Part shown: positions 37,111 to 46,118 of the stretch, piece after piece | How the letters are laid out: every line of letters begins with the position of its first letter | How positions within the stretch are numbered: position 1 is the stretch's first letter | Origin: Rhizobium giardinii bv. giardinii H152 | GTDB taxonomy: Bacteria > Pseudomonadota > Alphaproteobacteria > Rhizobiales > Rhizobiaceae | Direction of reading: 5' to 3' | Length of the DNA stretch: 64,000 bases | Assembly: GCF_000379605.1 (NCBI RefSeq) | Contig: NZ_KB902579.1 | Coordinates: 447,748-511,747 of the forward strand | The notes under the pieces: model-generated | Database searches by the model: none | The model's input: the letters and a program-made list of their open reading frames with translations, nothing else | Told to the model about the DNA's origin: nothing | Position numbers and translations under genes: made by a program

Positions 37111-38073
37111 ATGAAATTCAAGAATGCACTTAGCTGTGCGACGATTCTGGCAGCCTGCATGTTCGGTTCGGCTTCCGCAGCCGATCTGACGATCGGTTTT
37201 TCGCAGATCGGGTCCGAATCCGGCTGGCGTGCCGCTGAAACCACGCTGACCAAGCAGCAGGCGGAAAAGCGCGGCATCGACCTGAAATTCGCCGACGCGC
37301 AGCAGAAGCAGGAAAACCAGATCAAGGCGCTGCGCTCCTTCATTGCGCAAGGCGTGGATGCCATCCTGATCGCCCCGGTTGTGGCAACCGGCTGGGATGA
37401 AGTGCTGACGGAAGCCAAAGATGCCGAAATTCCGGTGATCCTGCTCGACCGTACGGTCGATTCGAAGGACGATCTCTATCTGACCGCAGTGACCTCCGAC
37501 CTGGTTCATGAAGGCAATGTTGCCGGCAAATGGCTGGTCGACACCACCGCTGGCAAGCCATGCAATGTCGTCGAGCTTCAGGGCACCACCGGTTCATCCC
37601 CGGCGATCGACCGCAAGAAGGGTTTCGAGGAAGCGCTGAAGGGCCACGACAATCTGAAGATCGTCCGCAGCCAGACCGGTGACTTTACCCGCACCAAGGG
37701 CAAGGAAGTCATGGAAAGCTTCCTGAAGGCGGAAGACGGCGGCAAGAACATCTGCGCGCTCTATGCCCACAACGACGACATGGCCGTCGGCGCCATCCAG
37801 GCGATCAAGGAAGCCGGCCTGAAGCCGGGCAAGGACATCCTCGTCGTATCGATCGACGCTGTTCCGGATATCTTCCAGGCCATGGCGGCCGGCGAGGCAA
37901 ATGCGACCGTCGAGCTGACGCCGAACATGGCTGGCCCGGCGCTCGACGCACTCGATGCCTTCCTGAAGGACGGCACGAAGCCAGCCAAGTGGATCCAGAC
38001 GGAATCGAAGCTCTATACCCAGGCCGACGATCCGCAAAAGATCTACGAGGAAAAGAAGGGCCTCGGCTACTGA
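37111..38073 (+). CDS. ytfQ: Sugar ABC importer binding protein, YtfQ-like
   Basis: Periplasmic binding protein of 320 residues with signal peptide (CATILAACMFGSASA). It shares long blocks with E. coli YtfQ, the galactofuranose binder: GFSQIGSESGWRAAETT, AQQKQENQIKALRSF, PVVATGWDEVL, AIDRKKGFEEAL and NDDMAVGAIQAIKEAG. Binding-site residues in these blocks appear kept, so D-galactofuranose or a related sugar is the likely substrate. GGGAGGAAAT lies before the ATG. First gene of ytfQRT-yjfF-gntR, behind a palindromic operator. Confidence 0.93.
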   Translation: MKFKNALSCATILAACMFGSASAADLTIGFSQIGSESGWRAAETTLTKQQAEKRGIDLKFADAQQKQENQIKALRSFIAQGVDAILIAPVVATGWDEVLTEAKDAEIPVILLDRTVDSKDDLYLTAVTSDLVHEGNVAGKWLVDTTAGKPCNVVELQGTTGSSPAIDRKKGFEEALKGHDNLKIVRSQTGDFTRTKGKEVMESFLKAEDGGKNICALYAHNDDMAVGAIQAIKEAGLKPGKDILVVSIDAVPDIFQAMAAGEANATVELTPNMAGPALDALDAFLKDGTKPAKWIQTESKLYTQADDPQKIYEEKKGLGY

Positions 38074-38079
38074 TTGGCT

Positions 38080-38144
38080 GCCGGCATTGCTGGATGCTGA
38101 CGCTTCCCGAGTGCAGGAAGCGTCAGCCGGAAAGCGATGCCGGC
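38080..38144 (+). repeat. Nested hairpin between ytfQ and ytfR
   Basis: An inner 12-bp perfect stem GCTGACGCTTCC (38096-38107) / GGAAGCGTCAGC (38116-38127) with an 8-nt loop sits inside an outer 8-bp pair GCCGGCAT (38080-38087) / ATGCCGGC (38137-38144). No T-tract follows. It starts 7 nt past the ytfQ stop. Such structures can protect the binding-protein mRNA and thin out read-through into the ATPase gene; that role is inferred. Confidence 0.65.
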
Positions 38145-38271
38145 ATGATCGCCCTTAAGGCTGCTGGCTTGCCGCCAGTCCGACAGGCTTCGGATGTTCA
38201 CTGCCGATGCCATTGCCTGCGGCAGTCCATGCATTGCGGGTGACCTACGTTTTCCTGGGACGCTGGTTTTC

Positions 38272-39795
38272 ATGCTCAACAATACCAACGATATTCTGAC
38301 CGCCGTCGGGATCGTGAAAACCTTTCCGGGCGCGGTCGCGCTCGACAAAGTCAATTTCTCGCTCCGTCGCGGTGAAGTCCATGCCCTTCTCGGTGAGAAC
38401 GGGGCAGGCAAGTCCACACTGATCAAATGCATGACCGGCGCCTACCGCCGTGATGCGGGGACGCTGACGCTCGACGGTACGGAGATCGATCCGCACGATA
38501 CCCTCGATGCCCAGAAGCTGGGGATCGGCACCGTCTACCAGGAAGTCAATCTGCTGGGGAATCTGAGCGTCGCCGAAAATCTCTTTCTCGGTCGTCAGCC
38601 GCGCCGCTTCGGACTTGTCCAGACTGGCGAGATGAAGAAGCGTGCCAATGCGCTTTTGGCGCAATACGGTATCGATATCAACGTATCTGCGGCGCTCGAC
38701 AGCTTTTCGGTGGCGATCCAGCAGGTCGTGGCGATCGCCCGGGCCGTCGACCTCTCCGGCAAGGTGCTGATCCTCGACGAGCCGACCGCCAGCCTCGATG
38801 CGCAGGAAGTGGAGATGCTGTTTCGCATCGTCCGCGACCTCAAGGCGCGGGGGCTGGGGATCGTCTTCATCACCCATTTCCTCGAGCAGGTCTATGACCT
38901 CGCGGACCGAATCACCGTGTTGCGCAACGGCCAGCTGGTCGGCACACGAGAGACCGCATCTTTGCCGCGGCGCGAGCTTGTGACCATGATGCTCGGCCAC
39001 GAGCTTCAATCCGCCGAAAAGGCCGTGGCGGCAGCCGAAACATCGAGCGGCCCGGTTCAGTTTCGGTTTTCCAACTATGGCAAGGCCGGCACGATCAAGC
39101 CTTTCGATCTCGACGTGCGCAAGGGCGAGGTCGTCGGTATCGCCGGCCTGTTGGGCTCGGGGCGCACCGAAACGGCGGAACTGTTGTTCGGTGTCCACAA
39201 GGCCGACAGCGGCACCGCCGAAATCGGTGGCAAGCCCGCCAACCTTTCATCGCCGCGGGCCGCGATCGCCGCGCGTTTCGGCTTCTGCCCCGAGGACCGC
39301 AAGGTCGACGGCATCATCGGCGAATTGTCGGTGCGCGAAAACATCGCGCTGGCCCTGCAGGCGCGCCGCGGCTGGGCGCGTCCGCTGTCTGCGGCTGAAC
39401 AGAACGCCCTTGCAGACCGCTATATCAAGGCGCTCGATATCCGCACCAGCGATCGCGAGAAACCGATCAGGCTTCTGTCCGGCGGCAATCAGCAGAAGGC
39501 CATCCTGGCGCGCTGGCTGGCGACGAATCCGGAATTTCTCATTCTCGACGAACCGACGCGCGGCATCGATGTCGGCGCCCATGCGGAGATCATTCGGCTG
39601 ATCGGCGAACTGTGCGCGCAAGGCATGTCGCTGATCGTCATTTCGTCCGAGCTCGAGGAACTCGTGGCTTACAGTTCGCGGGTCATCGTGCTCAGGGACC
39701 GCGCGCATGTGGCGGAACTGACCGGCAGCGAGATCACCACGGAACATATCGTCAATGCCATCGCCGCCGCGCCCGGCGCGGGAGAACATCCATGA
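38272..39795 (+). CDS. ytfR: Sugar ABC importer ATP-binding protein, YtfR-like
   Basis: The 507-residue ATPase with two ABC domains energises sugar import. Domain 1: GENGAGKST, LDSFSVAIQQVVAIARA, LILDEPTASLD. Domain 2: GLLGSGRTETAE, LSGGNQQKAILAR, LILDEPTRGIDVG. These fit the carbohydrate class (RbsA/MglA/YtfR). Start chosen at ATG 38272; the in-frame ATG at 38194 would add 26 residues of unlikely composition. Stop overlaps ytfT as ATGA. The 198-nt gap to ytfQ carries a nested hairpin. Confidence 0.92.
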   Translation: MLNNTNDILTAVGIVKTFPGAVALDKVNFSLRRGEVHALLGENGAGKSTLIKCMTGAYRRDAGTLTLDGTEIDPHDTLDAQKLGIGTVYQEVNLLGNLSVAENLFLGRQPRRFGLVQTGEMKKRANALLAQYGIDINVSAALDSFSVAIQQVVAIARAVDLSGKVLILDEPTASLDAQEVEMLFRIVRDLKARGLGIVFITHFLEQVYDLADRITVLRNGQLVGTRETASLPRRELVTMMLGHELQSAEKAVAAAETSSGPVQFRFSNYGKAGTIKPFDLDVRKGEVVGIAGLLGSGRTETAELLFGVHKADSGTAEIGGKPANLSSPRAAIAARFGFCPEDRKVDGIIGELSVRENIALALQARRGWARPLSAAEQNALADRYIKALDIRTSDREKPIRLLSGGNQQKAILARWLATNPEFLILDEPTRGIDVGAHAEIIRLIGELCAQGMSLIVISSELEELVAYSSRVIVLRDRAHVAELTGSEITTEHIVNAIAAAPGAGEHP

Positions 39796-40790
39796 TTGAA
39801 AGTGCACTCCGCTTCGGCCACCGATTGCTTCCCCAGCTTGTCGCGCTGACAATCATCCTTTTGCTGATCTGGCTCGTCTTTCCGGGTTTCTTCTCGATGG
39901 AGATCCAGAACGGCCGGCTCTACGGCAGCGTTATCGACATTCTCAACCGCGGCGCCCCCGTCGCTCTTCTGGCAGTCGGCATGACCGTCGTCATCGCCAC
40001 CAAGGGGATCGACCTGTCCGTCGGTGCCGTCATGGCGATCTGCGGCGCCGTGGCCGCCGCCTCCAGCGTACGGGGCGATCCGCTGATCGTCACCTTGTTG
40101 CTCGCCATCGGCACGGGCCTCGTTTGCGGCGTCTGGAACGGCTTTCTCGTCTCGGTTCTCAACATCCAGCCGATCATCGCCACGCTCGTGCTCATGGTCG
40201 CCGGACGCGGCATCGCCCAGTTGGTGACGGAGGGGGCGATCCTCACCTTCAATGATCCGGGGCTTATCTTCATCGGCAGCGGCGCTTTCGCAGGCCTGCC
40301 AATGCCCGTTGTCATATGGCTGGTATTCGGCATTGCGGTCACGCTCCTGGTCCGGCGCACGGCGCTTGGCATGCTGATCGAGGCCGTTGGCATCAACCGC
40401 CGCGCCAGTACGCTCTCGGGCATCCAGACACCGCTTCTGCTGATGGCGGCCTATATGCTTTCGGGTCTCTGCGCGGCGATTGCCGGGCTGATCGTCACTG
40501 CCGATATCAAGGGCGCGGATGCCAACAATGCCGGGCTTTGGCTGGAACTCGACGCCATCCTCGCGGTCGTCGTCGGGGGCACATCGCTGCTCGGCGGCCG
40601 CTTCAGCATCATCGCCTCGCTGGCAGGCGCGATGATCATCCAGGCGGTGAATACCGGCATTTTGCTTTCGGGCTTCCCGCCGGAGTTCAACCTGATCATC
40701 AAGGCCGCCATCATCGTCATCATCCTCGTCATCCAGTCGCCACGCGTGCAGGCCGGTGTGACCTTCCTCAGCCGAAAATCCGTCCGATGA
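39792..40790 (+). CDS. ytfT: Sugar ABC importer permease, YtfT-like
   Basis: Permease of 332 residues with about nine or ten helices, BPD_transp_2 family. It carries the conserved TKGIDLSVGAVMA, IQPIIATLVLMVAGRGIAQL and VVGGTSLLGGRFS motifs of ribose/galactofuranose-type permeases. Its ATG lies in the ytfR stop (ATGA), with GGAGAAC upstream; its own stop overlaps yjfF in the same way, so ytfR-ytfT-yjfF are coupled. Confidence 0.93.
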   Translation: MIESALRFGHRLLPQLVALTIILLLIWLVFPGFFSMEIQNGRLYGSVIDILNRGAPVALLAVGMTVVIATKGIDLSVGAVMAICGAVAAASSVRGDPLIVTLLLAIGTGLVCGVWNGFLVSVLNIQPIIATLVLMVAGRGIAQLVTEGAILTFNDPGLIFIGSGAFAGLPMPVVIWLVFGIAVTLLVRRTALGMLIEAVGINRRASTLSGIQTPLLLMAAYMLSGLCAAIAGLIVTADIKGADANNAGLWLELDAILAVVVGGTSLLGGRFSIIASLAGAMIIQAVNTGILLSGFPPEFNLIIKAAIIVIILVIQSPRVQAGVTFLSRKSVR

Positions 40791-41755
40791 ACCAGAAATA
40801 CCTTCCGCTGATTGCGACCATCATCATTTTCATCGTTTCCTATGCGGTCTGCGCGGCGCAGTATCCGAACATCCTGTCGACACGCGTGGTCGGCAATTTG
40901 CTGACCGACAACGCCTTCCTCGGTATCGCTGCCGTCGGCATGACCTTCGTTATTCTGTCCGGCGGCATCGACCTGTCGATCGGCTCCGTGATTGCCTTCA
41001 CAGGCATCTTCCTTGCGGTCATGCTGGAAAGCACGAGCATACACCCGCTTGCGGCGTTCGCCCTTGTTCTGGTGATCACCACGCTGTTCGGTGCGATCAT
41101 GGGCGCGATCATCCACTATCTGGAAATGCCGGCCTTCATCGTCACGCTCGCCGGCATGTTCCTGGCGCGCGGCATGGCCTTCGTGCTGTCGATCGATTCC
41201 ATTCCTATCAAGCATCCGTTCTACGCCACGATGAAGAGCTTCTATTACAAACTGCCGGGCGGCGGCCGGATCACCCTGATCGGCGGACTGATGGTTCTGG
41301 TTTTCGCCATTGGCATCCTGCTTGCTCAGCGCACACGCTTCGGCACCAACGTCTATGCGCTTGGCGGCGGTGCACAGACCTCGGCTTTGATGGGCGTTCC
41401 GGTGGGGCGGACGACGGTTCTGATCTATGGGCTCTCTGGCTTTCTCGCCGGGCTTTCGGGAATCGTTTATTCCCTATACACATCAGCAGGTTATTCGCTC
41501 GCCACGGTGGGTGTCGAGCTGGATGCGATTGCCGCGGTGGTAATCGGGGGAACGCTTCTGACAGGGGGCGCCGGCTTTGTTGGAGGAACACTCGTCGGCG
41601 TTTTGATCCAGGGACTGATCCAGACCTACATTACCTTCGATGGCTCGCTATCGAGTTGGTGGACGAAAATCCTGATCGGTGCTTTGCTGTTTGCATTTAT
41701 ACTGATGCAAAAGGCCATCCTGTTGTTGTCACGCCAGAACAAGAGGTATTCCTGA
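40787..41755 (+). CDS. yjfF: Sugar ABC importer permease, YjfF-like
   Basis: Second permease, 322 residues, forming a heterodimer with YtfT. It has LSGGIDLSIGSVIAF, EMPAFIVTLAGMFLARG and VVIGGTLLTGGAG, and about nine helices. The frame is open far upstream of 40787 only because it runs over ytfT. The GntR-type regulator follows 12 nt downstream. Confidence 0.93.
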   Translation: MNQKYLPLIATIIIFIVSYAVCAAQYPNILSTRVVGNLLTDNAFLGIAAVGMTFVILSGGIDLSIGSVIAFTGIFLAVMLESTSIHPLAAFALVLVITTLFGAIMGAIIHYLEMPAFIVTLAGMFLARGMAFVLSIDSIPIKHPFYATMKSFYYKLPGGGRITLIGGLMVLVFAIGILLAQRTRFGTNVYALGGGAQTSALMGVPVGRTTVLIYGLSGFLAGLSGIVYSLYTSAGYSLATVGVELDAIAAVVIGGTLLTGGAGFVGGTLVGVLIQGLIQTYITFDGSLSSWWTKILIGALLFAFILMQKAILLLSRQNKRYS

Positions 41756-41767
41756 GGAGGGAGTTGG

Positions 41768-42532
41768 TTGCGTAAGGGTCTGCTCGAAACCGTCATTACC
41801 GGCACCAAGACGCGCACAAGCCACGCGCAGGTGGTGGACGAACTGGGCAAAGCCATTGTCTCGGGAGAGTTTCCGGTTGGCTCCATCCTCCCCGGCGACC
41901 CGGAGCTTGCCATGCGGTTCAAGGTTTCCCGCACGGTGTTGCGCGAAGCAATGAAGACCTTGGCGGCAAAGGGCCTGATCGTGCCGCGCGCCCGCATCGG
42001 CACACGGGTCACCGCCAAGAACCAGTGGAACCTGTTCGATGGCGATGTGCTGACCTGGCATTTTCACCGCGGGGTCGACGAGGAATTTCTCTATCACCTC
42101 AGCGAGATCCGGCTGGCGTTCGAGCCGCATGCGGCAGTTCTTGCCGCGGTCAATGCCACTGAAGCGCAAATCAGCGGGATGATGCGGCTGGCTGTCGCCA
42201 TGGGTGACCCCGAGCACACCGCCGAGACGCTGGCCATGGCCGATCTGCGCTTTCATCTGGCTATACTCGAGGCTTCCGGCAACCCGTTCATGCGGACTGT
42301 CGGCAGCCTGATCGAGGCCGCGCTGGTGGGCATCTTCAAGCTGAGCTCGCCTGCCTCTGACCGCGAGCTCATCGACGATGTCGCGCGTACCCATATCCGC
42401 ATCGTCGAACAGATCAGCCGGCGCGACGAGGCCGGCGCACGCGCGGCGATGGAGAATGTCATCCGCGTCGGCCGGGACCGCGTTCGTGCGTCATTGCGGG
42501 ACCTTGATGAAACGCAGTCCGCCAGGCGATAG
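41768..42532 (+). CDS. GntR-family regulator of the FCD (FadR) subfamily, probable ytf repressor
   Basis: The 254-residue protein has an N-terminal winged helix-turn-helix (about 18-85: HAQVVDELGKAIVSGEFPVGS, FKVSRTVLREAMKTLAAKGL) and a C-terminal all-helical FCD effector domain (about 105-230) with metal-site residues in ADLRFHLAILEASGN and HIRIVEQI. It starts with TTG at 41768, which has GGAGGG about 7 nt upstream. As last gene of the sugar-import operon it is likely to sense the imported sugar or a product and bind the palindrome at 37049-37067. Confidence 0.9.
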   Translation: MRKGLLETVITGTKTRTSHAQVVDELGKAIVSGEFPVGSILPGDPELAMRFKVSRTVLREAMKTLAAKGLIVPRARIGTRVTAKNQWNLFDGDVLTWHFHRGVDEEFLYHLSEIRLAFEPHAAVLAAVNATEAQISGMMRLAVAMGDPEHTAETLAMADLRFHLAILEASGNPFMRTVGSLIEAALVGIFKLSSPASDRELIDDVARTHIRIVEQISRRDEAGARAAMENVIRVGRDRVRASLRDLDETQSARR

Positions 42533-42714
42533 GATGTAGCGTTCGGCAGCAAACCCGGACGTGTTCGCTCTGACAATTCGCGCCTTTTCGTAAAAGAACG
42601 GCAATTGCGCCGTTGCTGCCTTGCTGCCTTGGCATCTTCCGCCTATTTGGTAGGACTACAGCATGTGCGCCGCGTATCCGTCGCGCAGATCTCCATCATT
42701 GGTGTCTGAGGGTT

Positions 42715-43989
42715 ATGTTCGAACTTATAGTCATTTTCGTGCTCTTATTGATCAACGCGTTCTTTGCGCTTTCGGAAATGGCAATTGTATCGGCAAGCCG
42801 GCCGCTGCTGCGGCAGATGGCAAAACAGGGCAACGGTCGCGCCGAACTGGCGCTCCGACTTGCCGAAGATCCCGGCAAATTCCTCTCGACCGTCCAGGTC
42901 GGCATCACGCTGGTCGGCACGCTCGCAGGTACCTACGGTGGTGCCACCATCGCCGAAAAAATCGCGCCGGGGCTCAATGCGGTCAGTTGGATCAACCCCT
43001 ATGGCAGCACGGTCGCGGTTGCGGTTGTCGTGACGTTCATCACCTATATGTCGGTGGTGATCGGCGAGCTTATCCCGAAGCAGCTGGCCCTGAAGAACTC
43101 GGAAGGCGTCGCGATGTTCGTCGCGCGGCCGATGCTGCTGCTCTCTCGGCTCGCGGCCCCCATCGTCTACCTGTTCGAAATGTCGGCAGCGCTTTTCATG
43201 CGGATGTTCGGCATATCGAGCGACAGCGACCATGTGACGGAAGAGGAAGTCCAGGCGATCATGGCCGAGGGCGTCGAAAGCGGTGCAATCGAGAAATCGG
43301 AACATGAGATGCTGAGGCGGATCATTCGGCTCGGCGACCGCAACGTCAAATCGATCATGACGCATCGCACCGAAGTGAGCTTCATCGAAGTGACCGACAG
43401 TCTCGAAACGATCCGCGCCAAGATCGAGCAATCCTCGCATTCTCGCTATCCGGTCATCGACGCCAATGGTGAAGTGCTGGGCGCGGTCCTCGTCAAGGAA
43501 GTGCTGAACGCGCCGGGCAGGAGCTTCAATCTTCGCAACTTCATCAAGGATATTCACACCTTGCCGGAAACTGCCTCCTGCCTGAAGGCGCTCGAAGCCT
43601 TCAAGTCGTCGCATATCAACATGGCCATGATCGTCGACGAATATGGCAGCATCGAAGGGATCATCACCACGGCTGATATTCTTGAGGCGATCGTCGGGGT
43701 GCTGCCGTCCAACTACGACGACATCGAACACGCGCTGATTCGCCCTCGCGACGACGGCTCTTACCTCGTCGACGGGCGTACGCCGATCGACGAAATCCAT
43801 CTGACGATTGGCATCGATGAAATCGATTCGGACGGAAATTACGAGACGATCTCCGGTTTCCTCGTGCAGCAATTGCGCAAGAACCCGGAAGAGGGCGATG
43901 TTACGGAGGCCTTCGGCTACCGCTTCGAGGTCATCGACATGGATGGCCGCCGCATCGACAAGATCCTCGTCTCGCGGGCTACCCATTGA
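42715..43989 (+). CDS. CNNM/CorC-family membrane protein with CBS pair (HlyC/CorC type)
   Basis: Inner-membrane protein of 424 residues linked to magnesium or cobalt efflux in its family. Residues about 1-185 form the DUF21/CNNM membrane domain (NAFFALSEMAIVSASR, GELIPKQLALKNSE); about 205-325 are two CBS domains (SRYPVIDANGEVLGAV and MAMIVDEYGSIEGIITTAD) and about 340-424 the CorC_HlyC domain. ATG 42715 has GAGGG 5 nt before it; upstream frame to 42613 is unlikely. Stand-alone gene with its own terminator. Confidence 0.9.
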   Translation: MFELIVIFVLLLINAFFALSEMAIVSASRPLLRQMAKQGNGRAELALRLAEDPGKFLSTVQVGITLVGTLAGTYGGATIAEKIAPGLNAVSWINPYGSTVAVAVVVTFITYMSVVIGELIPKQLALKNSEGVAMFVARPMLLLSRLAAPIVYLFEMSAALFMRMFGISSDSDHVTEEEVQAIMAEGVESGAIEKSEHEMLRRIIRLGDRNVKSIMTHRTEVSFIEVTDSLETIRAKIEQSSHSRYPVIDANGEVLGAVLVKEVLNAPGRSFNLRNFIKDIHTLPETASCLKALEAFKSSHINMAMIVDEYGSIEGIITTADILEAIVGVLPSNYDDIEHALIRPRDDGSYLVDGRTPIDEIHLTIGIDEIDSDGNYETISGFLVQQLRKNPEEGDVTEAFGYRFEVIDMDGRRIDKILVSRATH

Positions 43990-44015
43990 GGCAGGACTTG
44001 CTTTCCTGAAAAGCA

Positions 44016-44043
44016 AAAAGGCCGGGACAGACCCGACCTTTCC
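44016..44043 (+). terminator. Terminator of the CorC-type gene
   Basis: AAAAAGGCCGGG (about 44015-44026) pairs, with one mismatch, with CCCGACCTTT (44032-44041) and is followed by CCTC. It lies 26 nt after the stop codon. Confidence 0.65.
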
Positions 44044-44166
44044 TCGATTCGCCTTGCGTATGACCTGCTAGTCCATCCGTAGTCAGATCAACTGGACGAA
44101 TTATTCCACTGCTTTGGTTAATAAAGCGTTGATATGTCGATCTCATGACGGAAGCTTGACGATTAT

Positions 44167-44313
44167 TCAGTTTTCCTGGATCGAAACGCCGCCTTCGCCG
44201 ATCTTCAATTCGATGCCTGATTGCCGGGCTTCCCTGTCATAAACATAAATCCCGAGGACCACGACGAGGACGGCGAGGCCCCCGATGATCATATAGAGCG
44301 CGTTGCGACTCAC
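44167..44313 (-). CDS. Small single-pass membrane protein, 48 residues
   Basis: Reading the minus strand from a GTG at 44313: MSRNALYMIIGGLAVLVVVL, then GIYVYDREARQSGIELKIGE and a short GGVSIQEN tail to TGA at 44169-44167. AAGGAA lies 6 nt before the GTG. One transmembrane helix (about 6-25) is followed by a short charged periplasmic or cytosolic tail. Similar short proteins occur in rhizobia without known function. Downstream of moeA on the same strand, 93 nt away. Confidence 0.8.
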   Translation of the reverse strand: MSRNALYMIIGGLAVLVVVLGIYVYDREARQSGIELKIGEGGVSIQEN

Positions 44314-44406
44314 GGCGGTTCCTTCCCTGCGCGACCGTCATTTACCTGAGAGTAGATAGGCGCAGACGGGCGTTCGGGAAGGGCGGAAAGTCGAGGAGCA
44401 AGATGG

Positions 44407-45630
44407 TCAGCGAGCCGGTTGTCGCAGGATCATGACATCGCAGATGGAGCCGGCTGCCGCTTCCGGCGCAAAAGGAGCCCGGATGATCAGGCAATCGGAC
44501 TTAGCAAAGACCTGCATCATCGAGGAATCCTGACGCGCAAACGTCTCCGCCTTGAGTGTTCCATCGGTGTCGCGAGACAGCCGCGCGCGTACATAGTCCT
44601 GGCGCTTGTCGTTGGCGGGAAGCGTCGTCACAGTCCTTGCCTTGCCGCGACGGTCGCGTGCGGGCAGGGAGCCGAGATGGCACAGCAGCGGCTCGAGGAA
44701 CAGCAGGGCGCAGACGAGGCTCGACACCGGGTTTCCGGGCAGGCCCAGCACGGTCATGCCGTCGAGCGTTCCGACCATCAGCGGCTTGCCGGGGCGCATG
44801 GCGATCTGCCAGAAATCGAGCGTCATGCCGCTTGCGACCAGCGTCGATTGGACCAGATCGTGATCTCCGACCGAAGCGCCCCCCAGAGTGACCAGCACAT
44901 CGGCGCCCGCGGCGCGTGCCTGGGCGACTGCCGCCGCGATGGCCGCCGTGTCGTCGCGCACGATTCCCAGATCGACGACCTCGGCGCCGTTGCCGCGCGC
45001 GATCGCAGCAATGCCATAGGTGTTGGAGCCGATGATCTGATCCGGTCCCGGAAGGCTTCCTGGAGGCACAAGTTCATCGCCGGTCGCGAGGATCGCCACT
45101 CTTGGACGCATGAAGACCGAAAGCTCCGGATGGTTCATGCCGGCAGCGACCGTCAGCCGCCCCGCATCCAGCAGATCGCCTTTCCGAAGCACCACGTCGC
45201 CGGCGCGAAAATCCTGCCCTTTCGGGCGGATATGCCGGCCCTTGCCAGGATCGAAGGTGGTGCGGATGCGCTGGTCGCCAATAATCTGCGCATCTTCCTG
45301 GATCAGCACCGTATTGGCGCCGGAAGGGACCGGGGCGCCGGTGAAGATACGGACGACCTCGCCGGGGCCGACATGGCCTGGAAAGGCGCGTCCTGCAGCC
45401 GACTGGCCGATGACCGTCAGTTCTGCGCCGACGACGGCAAAGTCCTCATGGCGTCCGGCATAACCATCCATGGCAGAATTGTCGAAGGCCGGATGCGTGA
45501 GCCGTGCGGCGACATCCTCTGCCAGCACGCGCCCCGCCGCGGCATGCAGCCCAATCATTTCACAACGCCGTATAGGCGCTGCTCCACGGAGCAACCTGTC
45601 CAGCGCATCCGAAACAGGCAGCAAAGCCAT
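44407..45630 (-). CDS. moeA: Molybdopterin molybdenumtransferase MoeA
   Basis: Inserts molybdate into adenylylated molybdopterin. The 407-residue protein shows the MoeA domains: FDNSAMDGYA, GQSAAGRAFP, IFTGAPVPSGA, GDELVPPG and the MPT-binding LVTLGGASVGDHD, then LPGNPVSSLV. No fused MogA/MoaB domain. The start overlaps the moaC stop as TGATG, so it is translated from the ppiD-trpD-trpC-moaC-moeA message. Confidence 0.95.
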   Translation of the reverse strand: MALLPVSDALDRLLRGAAPIRRCEMIGLHAAAGRVLAEDVAARLTHPAFDNSAMDGYAGRHEDFAVVGAELTVIGQSAAGRAFPGHVGPGEVVRIFTGAPVPSGANTVLIQEDAQIIGDQRIRTTFDPGKGRHIRPKGQDFRAGDVVLRKGDLLDAGRLTVAAGMNHPELSVFMRPRVAILATGDELVPPGSLPGPDQIIGSNTYGIAAIARGNGAEVVDLGIVRDDTAAIAAAVAQARAAGADVLVTLGGASVGDHDLVQSTLVASGMTLDFWQIAMRPGKPLMVGTLDGMTVLGLPGNPVSSLVCALLFLEPLLCHLGSLPARDRRGKARTVTTLPANDKRQDYVRARLSRDTDGTLKAETFARQDSSMMQVFAKSDCLIIRAPFAPEAAAGSICDVMILRQPAR

Positions 45631-46118
45631 CAGTCCTCCTTGCGGACATACTCGCCCGAACGTCCGCCGGATTTCCGCGCCAGCCGGATGCCGCCGATTT
45701 CCATCTCCCGGTCGGCCGCCTTGGCCATGTCGTAGATCGTCAGGCAGGCAACGCTTGCGGCAGTCAGCGCCTCCATTTCGACGCCGGTGCGGCCCGTCAG
45801 CTTGGCCATCGTCGCGATCCGCAGGCCGGGCAGGGCCTCATCCGGAGTGATCTCCACGGAGATCTTGGAAAGCATCAGCGGATGACAGAGCGGGATCAGA
45901 TTGGCCGTCTGCTTGGCTGCCATGATGCCGGCGAGACGCGCGGTGGCGATCACATCGCCTTTCTTGGCATTGCCCTTGAGAATGAGGTCGAGCGTTTCCG
46001 GCCGCATCCGGATGTATCCCTCGGCAACGGCAATGCGGACGGTTTCTTCCTTGTCGCCGACGTCAACCATATTGGCCTCGCCGCCGGCGCTGATATGGGT
46101 GAGGGAGGGCTTGGACAT
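45630..46118 (-). CDS. moaC: Cyclic pyranopterin monophosphate synthase MoaC
   Basis: Converts 3',8-cyclo-dihydro-GTP to cyclic pyranopterin phosphate in molybdenum cofactor synthesis. The 162-residue protein has the family motifs [45 protein letters not shown] and the [10 protein letters not shown] helix. ATG 46118 overlaps the trpC stop (TGATG); a GTG at 46121 is three bases upstream and in frame. It is unusual in being downstream of trp genes, an arrangement common in rhizobia. Confidence 0.96.
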   Translation of the reverse strand: MSKPSLTHISAGGEANMVDVGDKEETVRIAVAEGYIRMRPETLDLILKGNAKKGDVIATARLAGIMAAKQTANLIPLCHPLMLSKISVEITPDEALPGLRIATMAKLTGRTGVEMEALTAASVACLTIYDMAKAADREMEIGGIRLARKSGGRSGEYVRKED

